DNA of 64,000 nucleotides from Nostoc sp. PCC 7524 (GCF_000316645.1 NC_019684.1:3067501-3131500); one strand, 5' to 3'. Shown: positions 26,286 through 35,137, numbered from the stretch's first letter. Notes: generated by a model from the letters alone, not told the origin. Made by a program: numbers and translations.

Positions 26286-26405
26286 CGCCAAATGCTGAGT
26301 GTTGAGTAGTTTCGAGTTAGACTGATAACTCAGGAATTTTCAGGCAAGTCAAGAGTATATTTCTGAAAGCTATTTATTCGCATTATAGGGATTGCACTAT
26401 AGTTT

Positions 26406-27689
26406 ATGAACCCAGAGGAATCTCAAACCCCAGAACAAATTGATGAATGGTTGGAGCAAATCCAATTAGAAAACCCTCAGCCGGAGAATCAAGAGAACTC
26501 ATCCGTAGAGATAGCTGTGGACTTAGAAGCCCAAAATCAATTTGTTGAGCCACAATCAGACAATACAAATTTTGACTCACCTGTCTTTAATGAAGTTGGA
26601 GATAGTACAGGAGATTCAACAGAAGAGTTTGTCCAGCAATTGGCAGAGGAAAGCACAACACTGGGATCAGAAATAGAATCAGACACACAAGAAAGTTCAC
26701 TATACGCACAAGCAGAACAACGCATCGCTGAACTGCAAAGCACCGAAGCAGCCCTGAAACAAGAAATAGCTACTCTGCAAACTACATACAATACTCTGAA
26801 GGCACAACTGGGTGAAACTCAATCTGCACTAGGAAAAATTGTGCAAGAGTCTTTAGGGCAATTAGAACAACGCAAACAAACCCTACAAATTTCTATAGAG
26901 CAATTAGAACGCCGCCAAGAAAGGATTCGCAATGAAATGCGAACAACTTTTGCGGGTGCGTCTCAAGACTTGGCAATTCGGGTACAAGGTTTTAAAGATT
27001 ATCTCACGGGTAGTTTACAGGATTTGGCAGCAGCAGCAGAACAATTACAGTTAGTACCTCCTGTGACTGAAAGAGAAAAACCAGCTGTAGTTGTCAAAGA
27101 AGCTAAACAGGCACAACCCCAACCAGGAACTCCGCAATTTGCCGCACAACAATTTCAAGACACAACTAAGCAAATCCGTCGTCTAATTGACCAATACCGC
27201 AATAAGCCTGATTACTATGGCCCGGCTTGGCAGCTACGCCGTACATTTGAACCAGTCCATGCTGAACGAGTAGCTAATTGGTTTTTTAACCAAGGTGGAC
27301 GGGGTGCTTTGCGAACAATGGGTAGCCGCTTGCAGAATGTTTTGATTGCTTCGGCGGCAATTTCGATATTGCATAAACTGTATGGCGATCGCCTCCGTAC
27401 CCTGGTTTTAGCTAACACACCAGAACGCCTCGGTGAATGGCGGCGTGGTTTACAAGATTGTCTAGGTATAGGTCGTCCAGATTTTGGACCTGACCGGGGG
27501 GTAGTATTATTTGAAACAGCAGATGCCTTAGCTCAAAAAGCAGATCGTTTAGTGAAAGCCAATCAACTACCCTTAATTCTGATTGACGATTCTGAGGAGC
27601 AGATTAGCCTGGGACTACTGCAATTTCCCCTGTGGTTAGCTTTTGCTCCTGATCCTAAAACCATGAGAAGTTATGATGATGATTTTTGA
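26406..27689 (+). CDS. DUF3086 family protein with coiled coil
   Basis: A 427-residue soluble protein. Residues 1-95 are acidic and low in complexity, residues about 100-180 form a coiled coil (EQRIAELQSTEAALKQEIAT, LEQRKQTLQISIEQLERRQE), and residues 250-427 are a conserved globular domain (DYYGPAWQLRRTFEPVHAER, LIASAAISILHKLYGDRL, LILIDDSEEQISLGLLQFPL). The conserved part matches cyanobacterial DUF3086. Function is unknown. Neighbouring MlaE, DUF3119 and plsY genes hint at an envelope-lipid link. Confidence 0.8.
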   Translation: MNPEESQTPEQIDEWLEQIQLENPQPENQENSSVEIAVDLEAQNQFVEPQSDNTNFDSPVFNEVGDSTGDSTEEFVQQLAEESTTLGSEIESDTQESSLYAQAEQRIAELQSTEAALKQEIATLQTTYNTLKAQLGETQSALGKIVQESLGQLEQRKQTLQISIEQLERRQERIRNEMRTTFAGASQDLAIRVQGFKDYLTGSLQDLAAAAEQLQLVPPVTEREKPAVVVKEAKQAQPQPGTPQFAAQQFQDTTKQIRRLIDQYRNKPDYYGPAWQLRRTFEPVHAERVANWFFNQGGRGALRTMGSRLQNVLIASAAISILHKLYGDRLRTLVLANTPERLGEWRRGLQDCLGIGRPDFGPDRGVVLFETADALAQKADRLVKANQLPLILIDDSEEQISLGLLQFPLWLAFAPDPKTMRSYDDDF

Positions 27690-27750
27690 TAGTGAAAATA
27701 GCTGAAGATTGGTAATAGATTTAACAAAAGTGTGGAACTAACCCCGAACA

Positions 27751-28422
27751 ATGAACGGTACGGAGGATCAAATGGTTGTTACACTGCAACTACGTCAAAT
27801 TGATGTTCAACCAGGGCAGTGCTTGACATTGCGGGATATTAGTTGGGCAGAGTTTAAAGCAATTTTAGAAGAACTGGGAGAACATCGCGCCGCACGAGTC
27901 GCTTATTATCAAGGGGTGCTAGAGATTCGGATGCCGTTACCAGAACATGAATTTACCAAGGAACTCATTGGTGACATGGTTAAGCTTGTACTGGATGAGT
28001 TAGATCTTGACTGGGAACCTTACGGCTCAACCACATTTAAGCGTCCAGAAATGTCAGCAGGTGTAGAACCAGATACCTGTTTCTATATCCAAAACGCTCG
28101 TCAAATGATCGGCAAGCGACGGTTAGATTTATTAGTTGATCCACCACCGGATTTAGCCATTGAAATCGATGTCACTTCCAAAACTCAGTTGTCAGCTTAT
28201 GTGGCGTTGAAAGTACCTGAAATCTGGTGTTATGCAGATGGCAAGTTAAAAGTTTTTGTGCTGCATCAACAAGAGTATATTGAGGTAGAAACTAGCCCCA
28301 TATTTGGGAAATTGCCTGTGATTGAGGGAATATTGCAGTTTTTAAAATTGAGTTTGACAAAAGGATCTAGTACAGCAAGACGAGCATTTCGTCAGTGGTT
28401 GCATGAAGTGTTAACAAAATAA
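27751..28422 (+). CDS. Uma2-family putative nuclease, third copy
   Basis: A protein of 223 residues, or 216 if ATG 27772 (MVVTLQLRQI) is used. The Uma2 core is clear: GVLEIRMPLPEHEFTKELIG, GVEPDTCFYIQNA, PDLAIEIDVTSKTQLSAYVALKVPEIWCY. D, E and K positions of the PD-(D/E)XK centre are kept. It has no heptad tail, unlike the pair at 1-2.6 kb. It interrupts the DUF3086-plsY neighbourhood and may be an inserted accessory gene. Confidence 0.85.
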   Translation: MNGTEDQMVVTLQLRQIDVQPGQCLTLRDISWAEFKAILEELGEHRAARVAYYQGVLEIRMPLPEHEFTKELIGDMVKLVLDELDLDWEPYGSTTFKRPEMSAGVEPDTCFYIQNARQMIGKRRLDLLVDPPPDLAIEIDVTSKTQLSAYVALKVPEIWCYADGKLKVFVLHQQEYIEVETSPIFGKLPVIEGILQFLKLSLTKGSSTARRAFRQWLHEVLTK

Positions 28423-28514
28423 TGCTCTTTGAAGTAATCAATTGCTTCTTGAGGAGAATAATTATGGAATTGATTAACATCTTCCTCATCGATTTGGAAT
28501 GAAAAATTAATCAT
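28392..28514 (-). CDS. Possible small ORF converging on the Uma2 gene
   Basis: A 40-residue reverse-strand frame (MINFSFQIDEEDVNQFHNYS and so on, ending YFKEHYFVNTSCNH) that overlaps the Uma2 3' end by 31 bp. Composition is protein-like, but there is no recognised family. It could be a fragment of a longer lost gene. Confidence 0.25.
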   Translation of the reverse strand: MINFSFQIDEEDVNQFHNYSPQEAIDYFKEHYFVNTSCNH

Positions 28515-28663
28515 CAAATATTATGAGTCAATAATTTTGCTACTAGCAGTATATGGATAATTGCCTTTATTTCTTGATTTGGTTAAAGCTTGACTAATAG
28601 TATTAACTTAGACAACTCAATATAGACTATTGACTATAAACTATTGAAGCTTGTGAATTTCCT

Positions 28664-29344
28664 ATGGCTGTTTGGTTAAGTTTGTGTGGTGCAGTTGTAC
28701 TTTTAGCTTACCTTTTAGGTTCTTTCCCCACTGGGTATATTGCTGTCAAACAACTCAAGGGTATTGATATCCGGGAAGTGGGTTCAGGCTCAACAGGTGC
28801 AACCAATGTTCTCAGAACCTTGGGTAAAGGGCCAGGGGCATTCGTTTTATTAGTAGATTGTTTAAAGGGAGTATTAGCGATCGCTCTAGTCTACTATTTA
28901 TTCAACTTCGCCTCTATGCAAAATCTGATTCCCAGCACAGTAGATGTAAAACTTTGGCAACCTTGGCTAGTTACTTTAGTAGGTTTAGCCGCTATCTTGG
29001 GACACAGTAAGTCTATCTTTTTAGGCTTTACAGGTGGTAAATCTGTCGCCACCAGCTTGGGGATTTTGTTGGCGATGTGTTGGCAAGTGGGTTTGGCTAC
29101 ATTGGGTGTGTTTGCCATCGTGGTAGGAATATCGCGGATTGTATCATTGAGTTCAATTGCTGGAGCGATCGCAGTTTCTATTTTCATGGTAATTTTCCAC
29201 CAACCCTTACCCTATATTTTGTTTGGTGTGGCTGGTGGGGTGTATGTCATTTTGCGACACCGAGGTAACATTGAGCGTTTGCTAGCAGGTACAGAACCAA
29301 AAATTGGACAGAAGCTAGCAACTGAAACAGAAAATAACGCATAA
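28664..29344 (+). CDS. plsY: Glycerol-3-phosphate acyltransferase PlsY
   Basis: A 226-residue membrane protein with the PlsY signatures: AYLLGSFPTGYIAVKQLKGIDIREVGSGSTGATNV in pieces at the N-terminus, GHSKSIFLGFTGGKSVATSLG in the middle and VYVILRHRGNIERLLAGTE at the end. It transfers an acyl group from acyl-phosphate to glycerol-3-phosphate, the first step of phospholipid and glycolipid synthesis, on the cytoplasmic face of the membrane. Five to seven hydrophobic segments are visible. Start ATG at 28664 fits the family N-terminus. Confidence 0.95.
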   Translation: MAVWLSLCGAVVLLAYLLGSFPTGYIAVKQLKGIDIREVGSGSTGATNVLRTLGKGPGAFVLLVDCLKGVLAIALVYYLFNFASMQNLIPSTVDVKLWQPWLVTLVGLAAILGHSKSIFLGFTGGKSVATSLGILLAMCWQVGLATLGVFAIVVGISRIVSLSSIAGAIAVSIFMVIFHQPLPYILFGVAGGVYVILRHRGNIERLLAGTEPKIGQKLATETENNA

Positions 29345-29399
29345 AATTAATTAATCAATGCAAACTTGCTAAATTAGTTTGTGCCACTCCAGTCAAAAT

Positions 29400-29651
29400 A
29401 TGAACTTACCCGAACTAGATTCTACAACCATAGATCGCATTATAGAAATGGCCTGGGAAGATAGAACACCTTTTGATGCTATTGAAATTCAATTTGGCTT
29501 ATCAGAAAAAGAGGTAATTAACCTCATGAGGCGAGAAATGAAAGAATCTAGTTTTCGGATGTGGAGGGAACGAGTTACCAAGCGCAAAACGAAACACCTA
29601 CGTAAGCGAAATTTTATTGCAGGCAGGTTTAAATCAGATAATCAAAAATAA
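29400..29651 (+). CDS. TIGR03643-type small conserved protein
   Basis: An 83-residue protein from ATG 29400 (MNLPELDSTTIDRIIEMAWE); a TTG at 29379 would add seven residues. DRTPFDAIEIQFGLSEKEVINLMR, MKESSFRMWRERV and the basic end KTKHLRKRNFIAGRF match the TIGR03643 family. The middle looks like a helix-turn-helix and the tail is strongly basic, so nucleic-acid binding is likely. Function is not established. Confidence 0.75.
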   Translation: MNLPELDSTTIDRIIEMAWEDRTPFDAIEIQFGLSEKEVINLMRREMKESSFRMWRERVTKRKTKHLRKRNFIAGRFKSDNQK

Positions 29652-29743
29652 GCTGATTGGTCAGCAATGCGACAGTTTACTGAAGAATGAAATCGTCAAT
29701 GCCTATTAATGGAAGATTTTTATCGGCAAGGCTAATAATATTA

Positions 29744-30076
29744 CTAATCATATCGATGTTTTTTGGATTTAATAACTTCTATCACATCATCATGACGCTG
29801 ACCTTCAATGATGTCATTCAAATGAATTTTACCTTCAATATATTGCAAATGAATACGCCATCCAGATAATTTATCAATATCAGCACGGTAGATTGCCTGT
29901 TTAATACCTTTAACTTTACGGAGTCTTGTCTTGGGAAAAGTTCTGGTTCTATGACATTCATTATCTTCTAATTCAGCCAAAGCTTCTAGAAAATCTATTT
30001 TGAGATTGTCCGGTAAAATCTCCATAGCTTCATGGATAACACCATGCTCATCTAGAAGGGGTTTAATCCGTGACAT
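29744..30076 (-). CDS. Small protein, second gene of a two-gene unit (RelE-like candidate)
   Basis: A 110-residue basic protein. The C-terminal part (KQAIYRADIDKLSGWRIHLQY, IHLNDIIEGQRHDDVIEVIK, then KKHRY) follows the strand pattern of RelE/ParE ribonuclease-type folds, ending in basic residues. The N-terminal part is helical. Its ATG overlaps the stop of the partner gene (TAATG), so translation is coupled. I cannot name the family with certainty. Confidence 0.5.
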   Translation of the reverse strand: MSRIKPLLDEHGVIHEAMEILPDNLKIDFLEALAELEDNECHRTRTFPKTRLRKVKGIKQAIYRADIDKLSGWRIHLQYIEGKIHLNDIIEGQRHDDVIEVIKSKKHRYD

Positions 30077-30462
30077 TAGCTAGAACTAACCTCAATTTCT
30101 TGATGTTTTACGCTAAAGTCTTGGTAGAGAGACTCGGCGACTAAAGTATATGCTTTTGAAGCATTTTCAGTATTGACAACCCTGAATAATGTAATTACTG
30201 TAGTATCAAAAATTGGATCATCATCAATAGTCAGGATCAATCTGATATCTTTATCAATAATTAAGGCATAAAGTGAAGAATCATAATCATCACTAAGCTT
30301 AATTTCTTTGAGTTTGAAAGCTTGATTTTCTAATAATTTTTTGTTTTTCGATAGTAGTTCAACATATCGATTTAACTTTTTGACAATTTTAAATTTTTCT
30401 TTATTAGTAAATTTATCTAAATCTTGCTCAAAATCTTTGGTTGACTCAATAAGTATTTCCAT
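30076..30462 (-). CDS. Small protein, first gene of a two-gene unit (RelE/ParE-like candidate)
   Basis: A 128-residue protein starting MEILIESTKDFEQDLDKF. The region YALIIDKDIRLILTIDDDPIFDTTVITLFRVV looks like the central strands of a RelE/ParE toxin. It carries no evident DNA-binding domain, so it is not a standard antitoxin. The one-base stop-start overlap with the next gene shows the two work as a unit; which one is toxic cannot be told. Confidence 0.5.
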   Translation of the reverse strand: MEILIESTKDFEQDLDKFTNKEKFKIVKKLNRYVELLSKNKKLLENQAFKLKEIKLSDDYDSSLYALIIDKDIRLILTIDDDPIFDTTVITLFRVVNTENASKAYTLVAESLYQDFSVKHQEIEVSSS

Positions 30463-30696
30463 TTAACTGATTCCAGAACTGAAATACTAAACTAATTTCA
30501 AATTTAACGTATAACTGGAGATGTTTGAAGTATTCCAAGTATATTCATTGGAAAAATAAATGATGTTAATAGAGTTATAATTATAGTCCAATTTTCTAAG
30601 TTAAATATTACATAAATTATAGATAGCGATCGCCTTCAGAAATCAGCTTAAATACAGTTGTATTTAACATAGGTTATCTTTAGCACCCAATTTCTT

Positions 30697-32106
30697 ATGC
30701 CAACTAAATTAATATCACCTTTATTGATAATTTTATTAGGGTTGACTCTGACTCCAACTGCCGGATGTACTAAAAATAAAAGTGATTCAGCCGTTGCTCA
30801 AAATTCACCCAATCCAGCACACCAAATCATTGTCCAACCTGGAGAAGTAAGACCTTTACCTGGCAAGTTAGATAACATCCCTGTCTTTAACAGTAATAGT
30901 CCAGAATGGATTAAAACTGAGGGCATTTTACTGTCTACCTTCCCAGCAACTGGCAGAAAAACCACAACCGCGCACCTCAATTTTCCTTTACAGGGACGCT
31001 TTGATTTATTTGCTCACCACTATACTCACACGCCCAAAGACTTACAAACTCTATACCTGGGGGTAATTGTCCAAAACCCTGGTAAGCAACCTGTAACCAT
31101 TAATGTATTGCAAGCAGCTAGTTATTTGATGCAGGATGCACCCTTTGTCACCTTACCCTCTTACAGAGAAAATAATGATGGTAAAGTATACTCCGGGCCG
31201 GGTGCTAGGGCTGTTGCTGATGTACTGCGGGGTGTGCGACAAGCTGACTTTCCAGCCAAGTTAGTCATTCCTCCAGGACAAAGCCGGATGTTGTTGAATC
31301 ATCCTATTCCAGTGCGGAATTTGGAAAGACCTGTGAACGGTCGGTCTAGCTTTATGCGATTGCGGAGTAATGGTAAGGTTTATGCGGCGAGTTTGGCGAT
31401 GTTTGCCAAGAAAAATGCTGATGGTTCTGATCGCGCACCAACTCAGGCTGAATGGCAAGCTTTGCTCAATAACGGTAACTTCGCCGGGCCAAGGGATAAA
31501 ACACCCACTCCTCCTAATGCTACCAGTGGGGCGTTGATTTATGGACGGGTGGCTGGCGTTTCCCAAGGTTCGAGGTGGCAAGCGAACTTAGTAAATCCTC
31601 AAGCGACAACACTTACTATTCCTGAATCTGGTAAAGGTATTTCTTACCCGTTAGTGAGTTTGCGGGGTGGACGTTTAGGCACTGGACAAAACCAAACCGC
31701 CAAATTGCTGGTACGGTATCCTGACACAGCCTATGAAGCGCATGGTAATTATGGAGTGGAATATAATCTCAGTTTGCCCTTAAAAAATAATACCAATCAA
31801 ACTCAAAAGGTGACAGTCACCTTAGAAACACCTTTGAAGGAAGATAAATTATCTCAAGGTGGGATACGTTTTCGTAAACCTTCCCTTGATTTTCCCTTTT
31901 TTAGAGGGACTGTTAGGTTACGTTATGTGGATGACCAAGGCAAACAACAAAGTCGCTACATACATCTATGGCATAGAACTGGTCAGGTTTTAGAACCATT
32001 GGTGCAGTTGGTTATGCCACCATCTAGTAACCGTAATGTGCAGGTAGATGTGATTTATCCTCCAGATTCCACTCCACCGCAGGTTTTGACGGTGAGAACT
32101 TTGTAA
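30697..32106 (+). CDS. DUF3370-type secreted protein, probable lipoprotein
   Basis: A 469-residue protein with an N-terminal signal sequence (LISPLLIILLGLTLTPTAGC) ending in a lipobox-like TAGC at residue 24, so it is probably a lipoprotein, although the -3 residue is not ideal. The body matches DUF3370 (VQPGEVRPLPGKLDNIPVFN, SGPGARAVADVLRG, GRSSFMRLRSNGKVYAASLA). It is beta-rich with no recognised enzyme motif. Likely location is the periplasm or outer membrane. Function is unknown. Confidence 0.8.
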   Translation: MPTKLISPLLIILLGLTLTPTAGCTKNKSDSAVAQNSPNPAHQIIVQPGEVRPLPGKLDNIPVFNSNSPEWIKTEGILLSTFPATGRKTTTAHLNFPLQGRFDLFAHHYTHTPKDLQTLYLGVIVQNPGKQPVTINVLQAASYLMQDAPFVTLPSYRENNDGKVYSGPGARAVADVLRGVRQADFPAKLVIPPGQSRMLLNHPIPVRNLERPVNGRSSFMRLRSNGKVYAASLAMFAKKNADGSDRAPTQAEWQALLNNGNFAGPRDKTPTPPNATSGALIYGRVAGVSQGSRWQANLVNPQATTLTIPESGKGISYPLVSLRGGRLGTGQNQTAKLLVRYPDTAYEAHGNYGVEYNLSLPLKNNTNQTQKVTVTLETPLKEDKLSQGGIRFRKPSLDFPFFRGTVRLRYVDDQGKQQSRYIHLWHRTGQVLEPLVQLVMPPSSNRNVQVDVIYPPDSTPPQVLTVRTL

Positions 32107-32185
32107 AAGCTGATGAATTAATTAACTGGTGTGAAACATATCAATACTGGTAGACTAGCAGATAAAACTTTTACCTGCTGATGCC

Positions 32186-32902
32186 ATGAGCCTCTGCATA
32201 AACCCCAGTTGTACACAGCCGCAAAATCGTGATGATGAGCTATTTTGTTTGACTTGTGGCTCAGAACTGCTATTAAAAGGACGTTATCGAGTAATGCGTC
32301 AGTTGGGTGGTGGTGGCTTTGGCTTAACTTTTGAAGTCAACGAAGTGCGTAGTAACACCCCCAAGGTTCTCAAAGTCCTGATTAACAATCAAGAGTGGCT
32401 GCAATGGATGTTAGCAAACACTGTGGCGTGGGTTGTAGGGTTTACTATGTTCAATATGAACCGATTTAATAGTAATTTTTTGATTGGTTTCACGCTTGTT
32501 ATTTTATTGCCCGCTACTTTGTGGGGGGGTATGCAATGGTTCATACTGAGGAGGTTGTTTCCCTGCAAGTGGTGGGTTGTGTTAACAGTTTTAGGCGTGA
32601 CTGTAGGATTTTTTTTGTCTGCTGGGATTTACGATAATTGGAGGTTTTTAGGTTGGGTTTGGGTAGCTATGTCTGGTGCGGTGTGGGGAGGTGTACTTGG
32701 CATAACGCAATGGTTAATGCTGAGGTGGCAATTCTCTCACAGTAGTTGGTGGCTTGTAGCAAATACTATCTTGGGTTCACTAATAATTTACAGTTTTTAT
32801 GCGGGTAGTTTAGTTTATGGTTTTGTGGCTCTTACAGGTTTCGGAGCAGTTACAGGGGGTACTCTAGTTTGGCTGATGAGACAGCCTGCTGTAAAATATT
32901 AA
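32186..32902 (+). CDS. Remnant of a membrane Ser/Thr kinase: zinc ribbon and P-loop joined to six membrane helices
   Basis: A 238-residue protein. Residues 1-30 hold a four-cysteine zinc ribbon (C4, C9, C21, C24), as found at the start of cyanobacterial Pkn2-like kinases. RYRVMRQLGGGGFGLTFEV is the glycine-rich loop and PKVLKVL contains the ATP-anchoring lysine. After NNQE the kinase stops abruptly, and residues 70-235 are about six hydrophobic helices. No catalytic HRD, DFG or APE motif is present, so kinase activity is lost. An in-frame internal deletion of a longer kinase-membrane protein would explain this. Confidence 0.7.
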   Translation: MSLCINPSCTQPQNRDDELFCLTCGSELLLKGRYRVMRQLGGGGFGLTFEVNEVRSNTPKVLKVLINNQEWLQWMLANTVAWVVGFTMFNMNRFNSNFLIGFTLVILLPATLWGGMQWFILRRLFPCKWWVVLTVLGVTVGFFLSAGIYDNWRFLGWVWVAMSGAVWGGVLGITQWLMLRWQFSHSSWWLVANTILGSLIIYSFYAGSLVYGFVALTGFGAVTGGTLVWLMRQPAVKY

Positions 32903-32998
32903 GTCTTTGACGTAGGGGCGATCGCTCTCGATAAAATATGGCAAGGCGATGCTTATAATTACAAGTGTAGGTGCAGCCCACCGCAGGCATCATTTCCC

Positions 32999-33208
32999 TT
33001 AAGAATCTGAACCTTTATTCAACTTGTTGAGAAATTCAGGGTAATTTTGCAAGTCATCTAAAGATTGCAAAGGTGGCATTTCAATCCATGTTGCTTGTAC
33101 GTGTAGTTTGTCCACGTAAGTATGGAAGGCTTCTATATTTTCTCGGTGCGCCAAAACATACGTATGTAGTTCTTTTATACTCATTGCTTGGAAATTAGGC
33201 TGACTCAC
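32999..33208 (-). CDS. DUF6887-type small protein
   Basis: A 69-residue acidic protein. I start at GTG 33208 (MSQPNFQAMSIKELHTYVLA), because this GTG overlaps the stop of the preceding DUF6888-like frame (GTGA), the usual layout of this pair. An ATG at 33223 would add five residues. NFQAMSIKELHTYVLAHREN-EAF is the family core. The pair is widespread in cyanobacteria and behaves like a small toxin-antitoxin-type module, but its role is unknown. Confidence 0.65.
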   Translation of the reverse strand: MSQPNFQAMSIKELHTYVLAHRENIEAFHTYVDKLHVQATWIEMPPLQSLDDLQNYPEFLNKLNKGSDS

Positions 33209-33384
33209 ACTACATACCTCCATTTGCCATTGGGATATATCTCTATAATATTTTCTTCACCCGCTAATAGAAAGGTATTGCCTGTACGCTCATCCACTCT
33301 TACAAGACTAATAGGCAAGTACAATTTTGTTAACCAACAGCACAAGATAAAGCACTGGGTTTTTTGCTCAAGTGTAGGAATAAT
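33205..33384 (-). CDS. DUF6888-type small protein lacking a standard start codon
   Basis: A reverse frame of 59 codons reads IIPTLEQKTQCFILCCWLTK and continues LYLPISLVRVDERTGNTFLL to WRYVV and TGA. The order PT-EQ, LC-WLT-LYLPI, VDERTGNTF, LAGEE and IEIYPNGKW matches DUF6888. The frame is bounded upstream by TAG at 33388-33390 and has no ATG, GTG or TTG ahead of the conserved core; only two ATT codons (33384, 33381) fit, with GAGG upstream. It is either an AUU-started gene or a start-lost pseudogene. Its stop overlaps the DUF6887 start. Confidence 0.5.
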   Translation of the reverse strand: MIPTLEQKTQCFILCCWLTKLYLPISLVRVDERTGNTFLLAGEENIIEIYPNGKWRYVV

Positions 33385-33490
33385 TTGCTAACCTCAGTAT
33401 TGATCACAAAACAATAACACGATGAGCGATGCCTACGGCTGACTGCGCCTATGCCTATCCTCATCATTACAGGCGATGTCTGGGTTCAAT

Positions 33491-34342
33491 TTAATTCATT
33501 CTTGCCTGTAACCAAGCTTGCAAATCAGCCACACTCGTAAAATCCAGTAACGCTTCCCCCAACTCTTCCAGCATTGGTAATTGCAAACCTCCTACCACAG
33601 AAAGCACATCTTGGGGAATTTCCCCCAATCGCTTCGTTAACTGTCGGCTAATCATATTAGCCATTGCCTCTCGTCCTTCCTCTCGTCCCTCTTCCTTGAT
33701 TTCTCGATAAACTCGTGTTTCTTTCAATGTGATGTCTAACATTGACTCCACCTCCGTTCGACTTAGTTGCTCAAACCGATAAGCGATGATCGTGGTAATT
33801 ATTTCAATTATCGCATTGCTGAGTGGTGCAGCAGTTTCTTGACGAGTTCTACTCAACAAATACCTGGCTTCTGAGGGGGCTTGCTCTTCCTTGATAGTAG
33901 TTAACACCATCACCGCCATCCATAAGGGTAAAGAACGAATATCTCCCAACTCATCTAAATATATCCGATGCACTTGGTCGCCGTTGAGTAATGTGCGATG
34001 GGGACGAGTATCACTTTGCTCAATACTCCGTGATGGATAAATGATTACAGCTTGCCAATCACTAAATCGGTCACGGTTGCGGTAGAAATAGAGTGAAGAT
34101 TCTGCAAATACTCTTTCATACAGCTTTTCGTCTTTTTGGAATTGGACTTCACAAAAATAAACAGTCCCTGGAGTTGCATTTTCTGGAGGTAAAAATACCC
34201 CATCAATTTCAAACTTGGGTTCTTTAACAGCTACCGAGTCGAATGTATATTTATCTGCGTTTTCTGGGCGATTTGTCAATAATTCAAATAATAAACTAGG
34301 CGACTGTTGGAATATTTTGTAAAAAATCGAATCTCGACGCAT
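33491..34342 (-). CDS. Rpn/DUF2887-family putative nuclease with DUF4351 tail
   Basis: A 283-residue protein. The N-terminal PD-(D/E)XK domain has FEIDGVFLPP (D47) and VYFCEVQFQ (E65, Q67), as in Rpn recombination-promoting nucleases. The segment EIKEEGREEGREAMANM is a charged linker, and ISRQLTKRLGEIPQDVLSVVGGL to LQAWLQ is a DUF4351-like C-terminal helical domain. Such genes are multi-copy in cyanobacteria and may act on mobile or foreign DNA. It is a stand-alone gene. Confidence 0.85.
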   Translation of the reverse strand: MRRDSIFYKIFQQSPSLLFELLTNRPENADKYTFDSVAVKEPKFEIDGVFLPPENATPGTVYFCEVQFQKDEKLYERVFAESSLYFYRNRDRFSDWQAVIIYPSRSIEQSDTRPHRTLLNGDQVHRIYLDELGDIRSLPLWMAVMVLTTIKEEQAPSEARYLLSRTRQETAAPLSNAIIEIITTIIAYRFEQLSRTEVESMLDITLKETRVYREIKEEGREEGREAMANMISRQLTKRLGEIPQDVLSVVGGLQLPMLEELGEALLDFTSVADLQAWLQARMN

Positions 34343-34492
34343 GATACCAATTCAAAATTCAAAATTCAGACAATAAGATTTGCTATGGCTTTTGCAGTTT
34401 GCAGATGTATGAGGTTTTGTGTGAATTGGTATGAAAAAATGAGAGTGGAATATTATGTAGAAGTAATGCGTAGGCTAGGCCTACGCATAAAC

Positions 34493-34798
34493 TTACTTAC
34501 CGCCGTAGAAAAAGGCAACTTCTTTTTCTTTCAGGGGGGCGAAACCTGCGTCTGCTAGTAATTGATCAAGTTCTGCTTGGGGGATGTGTTTTGCACCTAT
34601 GCGGACAATGCGCGATCGCATAGTATTAGATACACCACTACGCTGTCTGTTTGCTTCTAATGCCATGACTTTGGTGTATAGTTCTAACTTGGCAGTTGGA
34701 ATCGGTGTACCATCAAAATCGATGCCGTTAGCGATCGCTTCATCAATGGCATCAGCACCCTTGGTAGTAGAATTTACTTGTGTAGTGTCAGCAGTCAT
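34493..34798 (-). CDS. Conserved cyanobacterial protein (DUF4090-like)
   Basis: A 101-residue soluble protein: a threonine-rich start, then AIDEAIANGIDFDGTPIPTAKLEL, VMALEANRQRSGVSNTMRSRIVRIG, and a C-terminus ending VAFFYGGK. It is helical and has no cysteines or clear catalytic residues. From memory it resembles DUF4090, a small family of cyanobacteria; I am unsure of that name. No operon partner is evident. Confidence 0.55.
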   Translation of the reverse strand: MTADTTQVNSTTKGADAIDEAIANGIDFDGTPIPTAKLELYTKVMALEANRQRSGVSNTMRSRIVRIGAKHIPQAELDQLLADAGFAPLKEKEVAFFYGGK

Positions 34799-34882
34799 GG
34801 TAATTTTTCCTGAAAGTTCTAGGCATATATTACCAGTTATGCTGATACCGGAGATTGGGGGTTAGGTAGGAGTATTTATTCA

Positions 34883-35137
34883 CTAATAACGATTTTCCCG
34901 TATTACCAAACCACCAGCAAAAGCACCTAATATTGTCCCTGTCCAAATGCCGGTTGTACTACCTTGCCATGTTGCGCCGGGTGTTATCCAAACTTGGCAC
35001 ATTTGCTGTAAACCCCAAGCCTGATTTTGACACTTTTGGCGATGAAGCATTAAGGTAATTTGTCCGCCGATATAACCGCCGAAAAATCCTGATGTTAGTG
35101 CTAAGAATGTACAAATTAAAATGGGATTTTTAGTCAT
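34883..35137 (-). CDS. Small two-helix membrane protein, unknown function
   Basis: An 84-residue protein with hydrophobic segments at residues 6-30 (ILICTFLALTSGFFGGYIGG) and 63-78 (WTGTILGAFAGGLVI). Both are rich in glycine, as in tightly packed helices. Between them lie two cysteines (KCQNQAWGLQQMCQVW) that could form a disulfide or bind metal. No family recognised. The next gene on the same strand upstream is unrelated. Confidence 0.55.
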   Translation of the reverse strand: MTKNPILICTFLALTSGFFGGYIGGQITLMLHRQKCQNQAWGLQQMCQVWITPGATWQGSTTGIWTGTILGAFAGGLVIRENRY

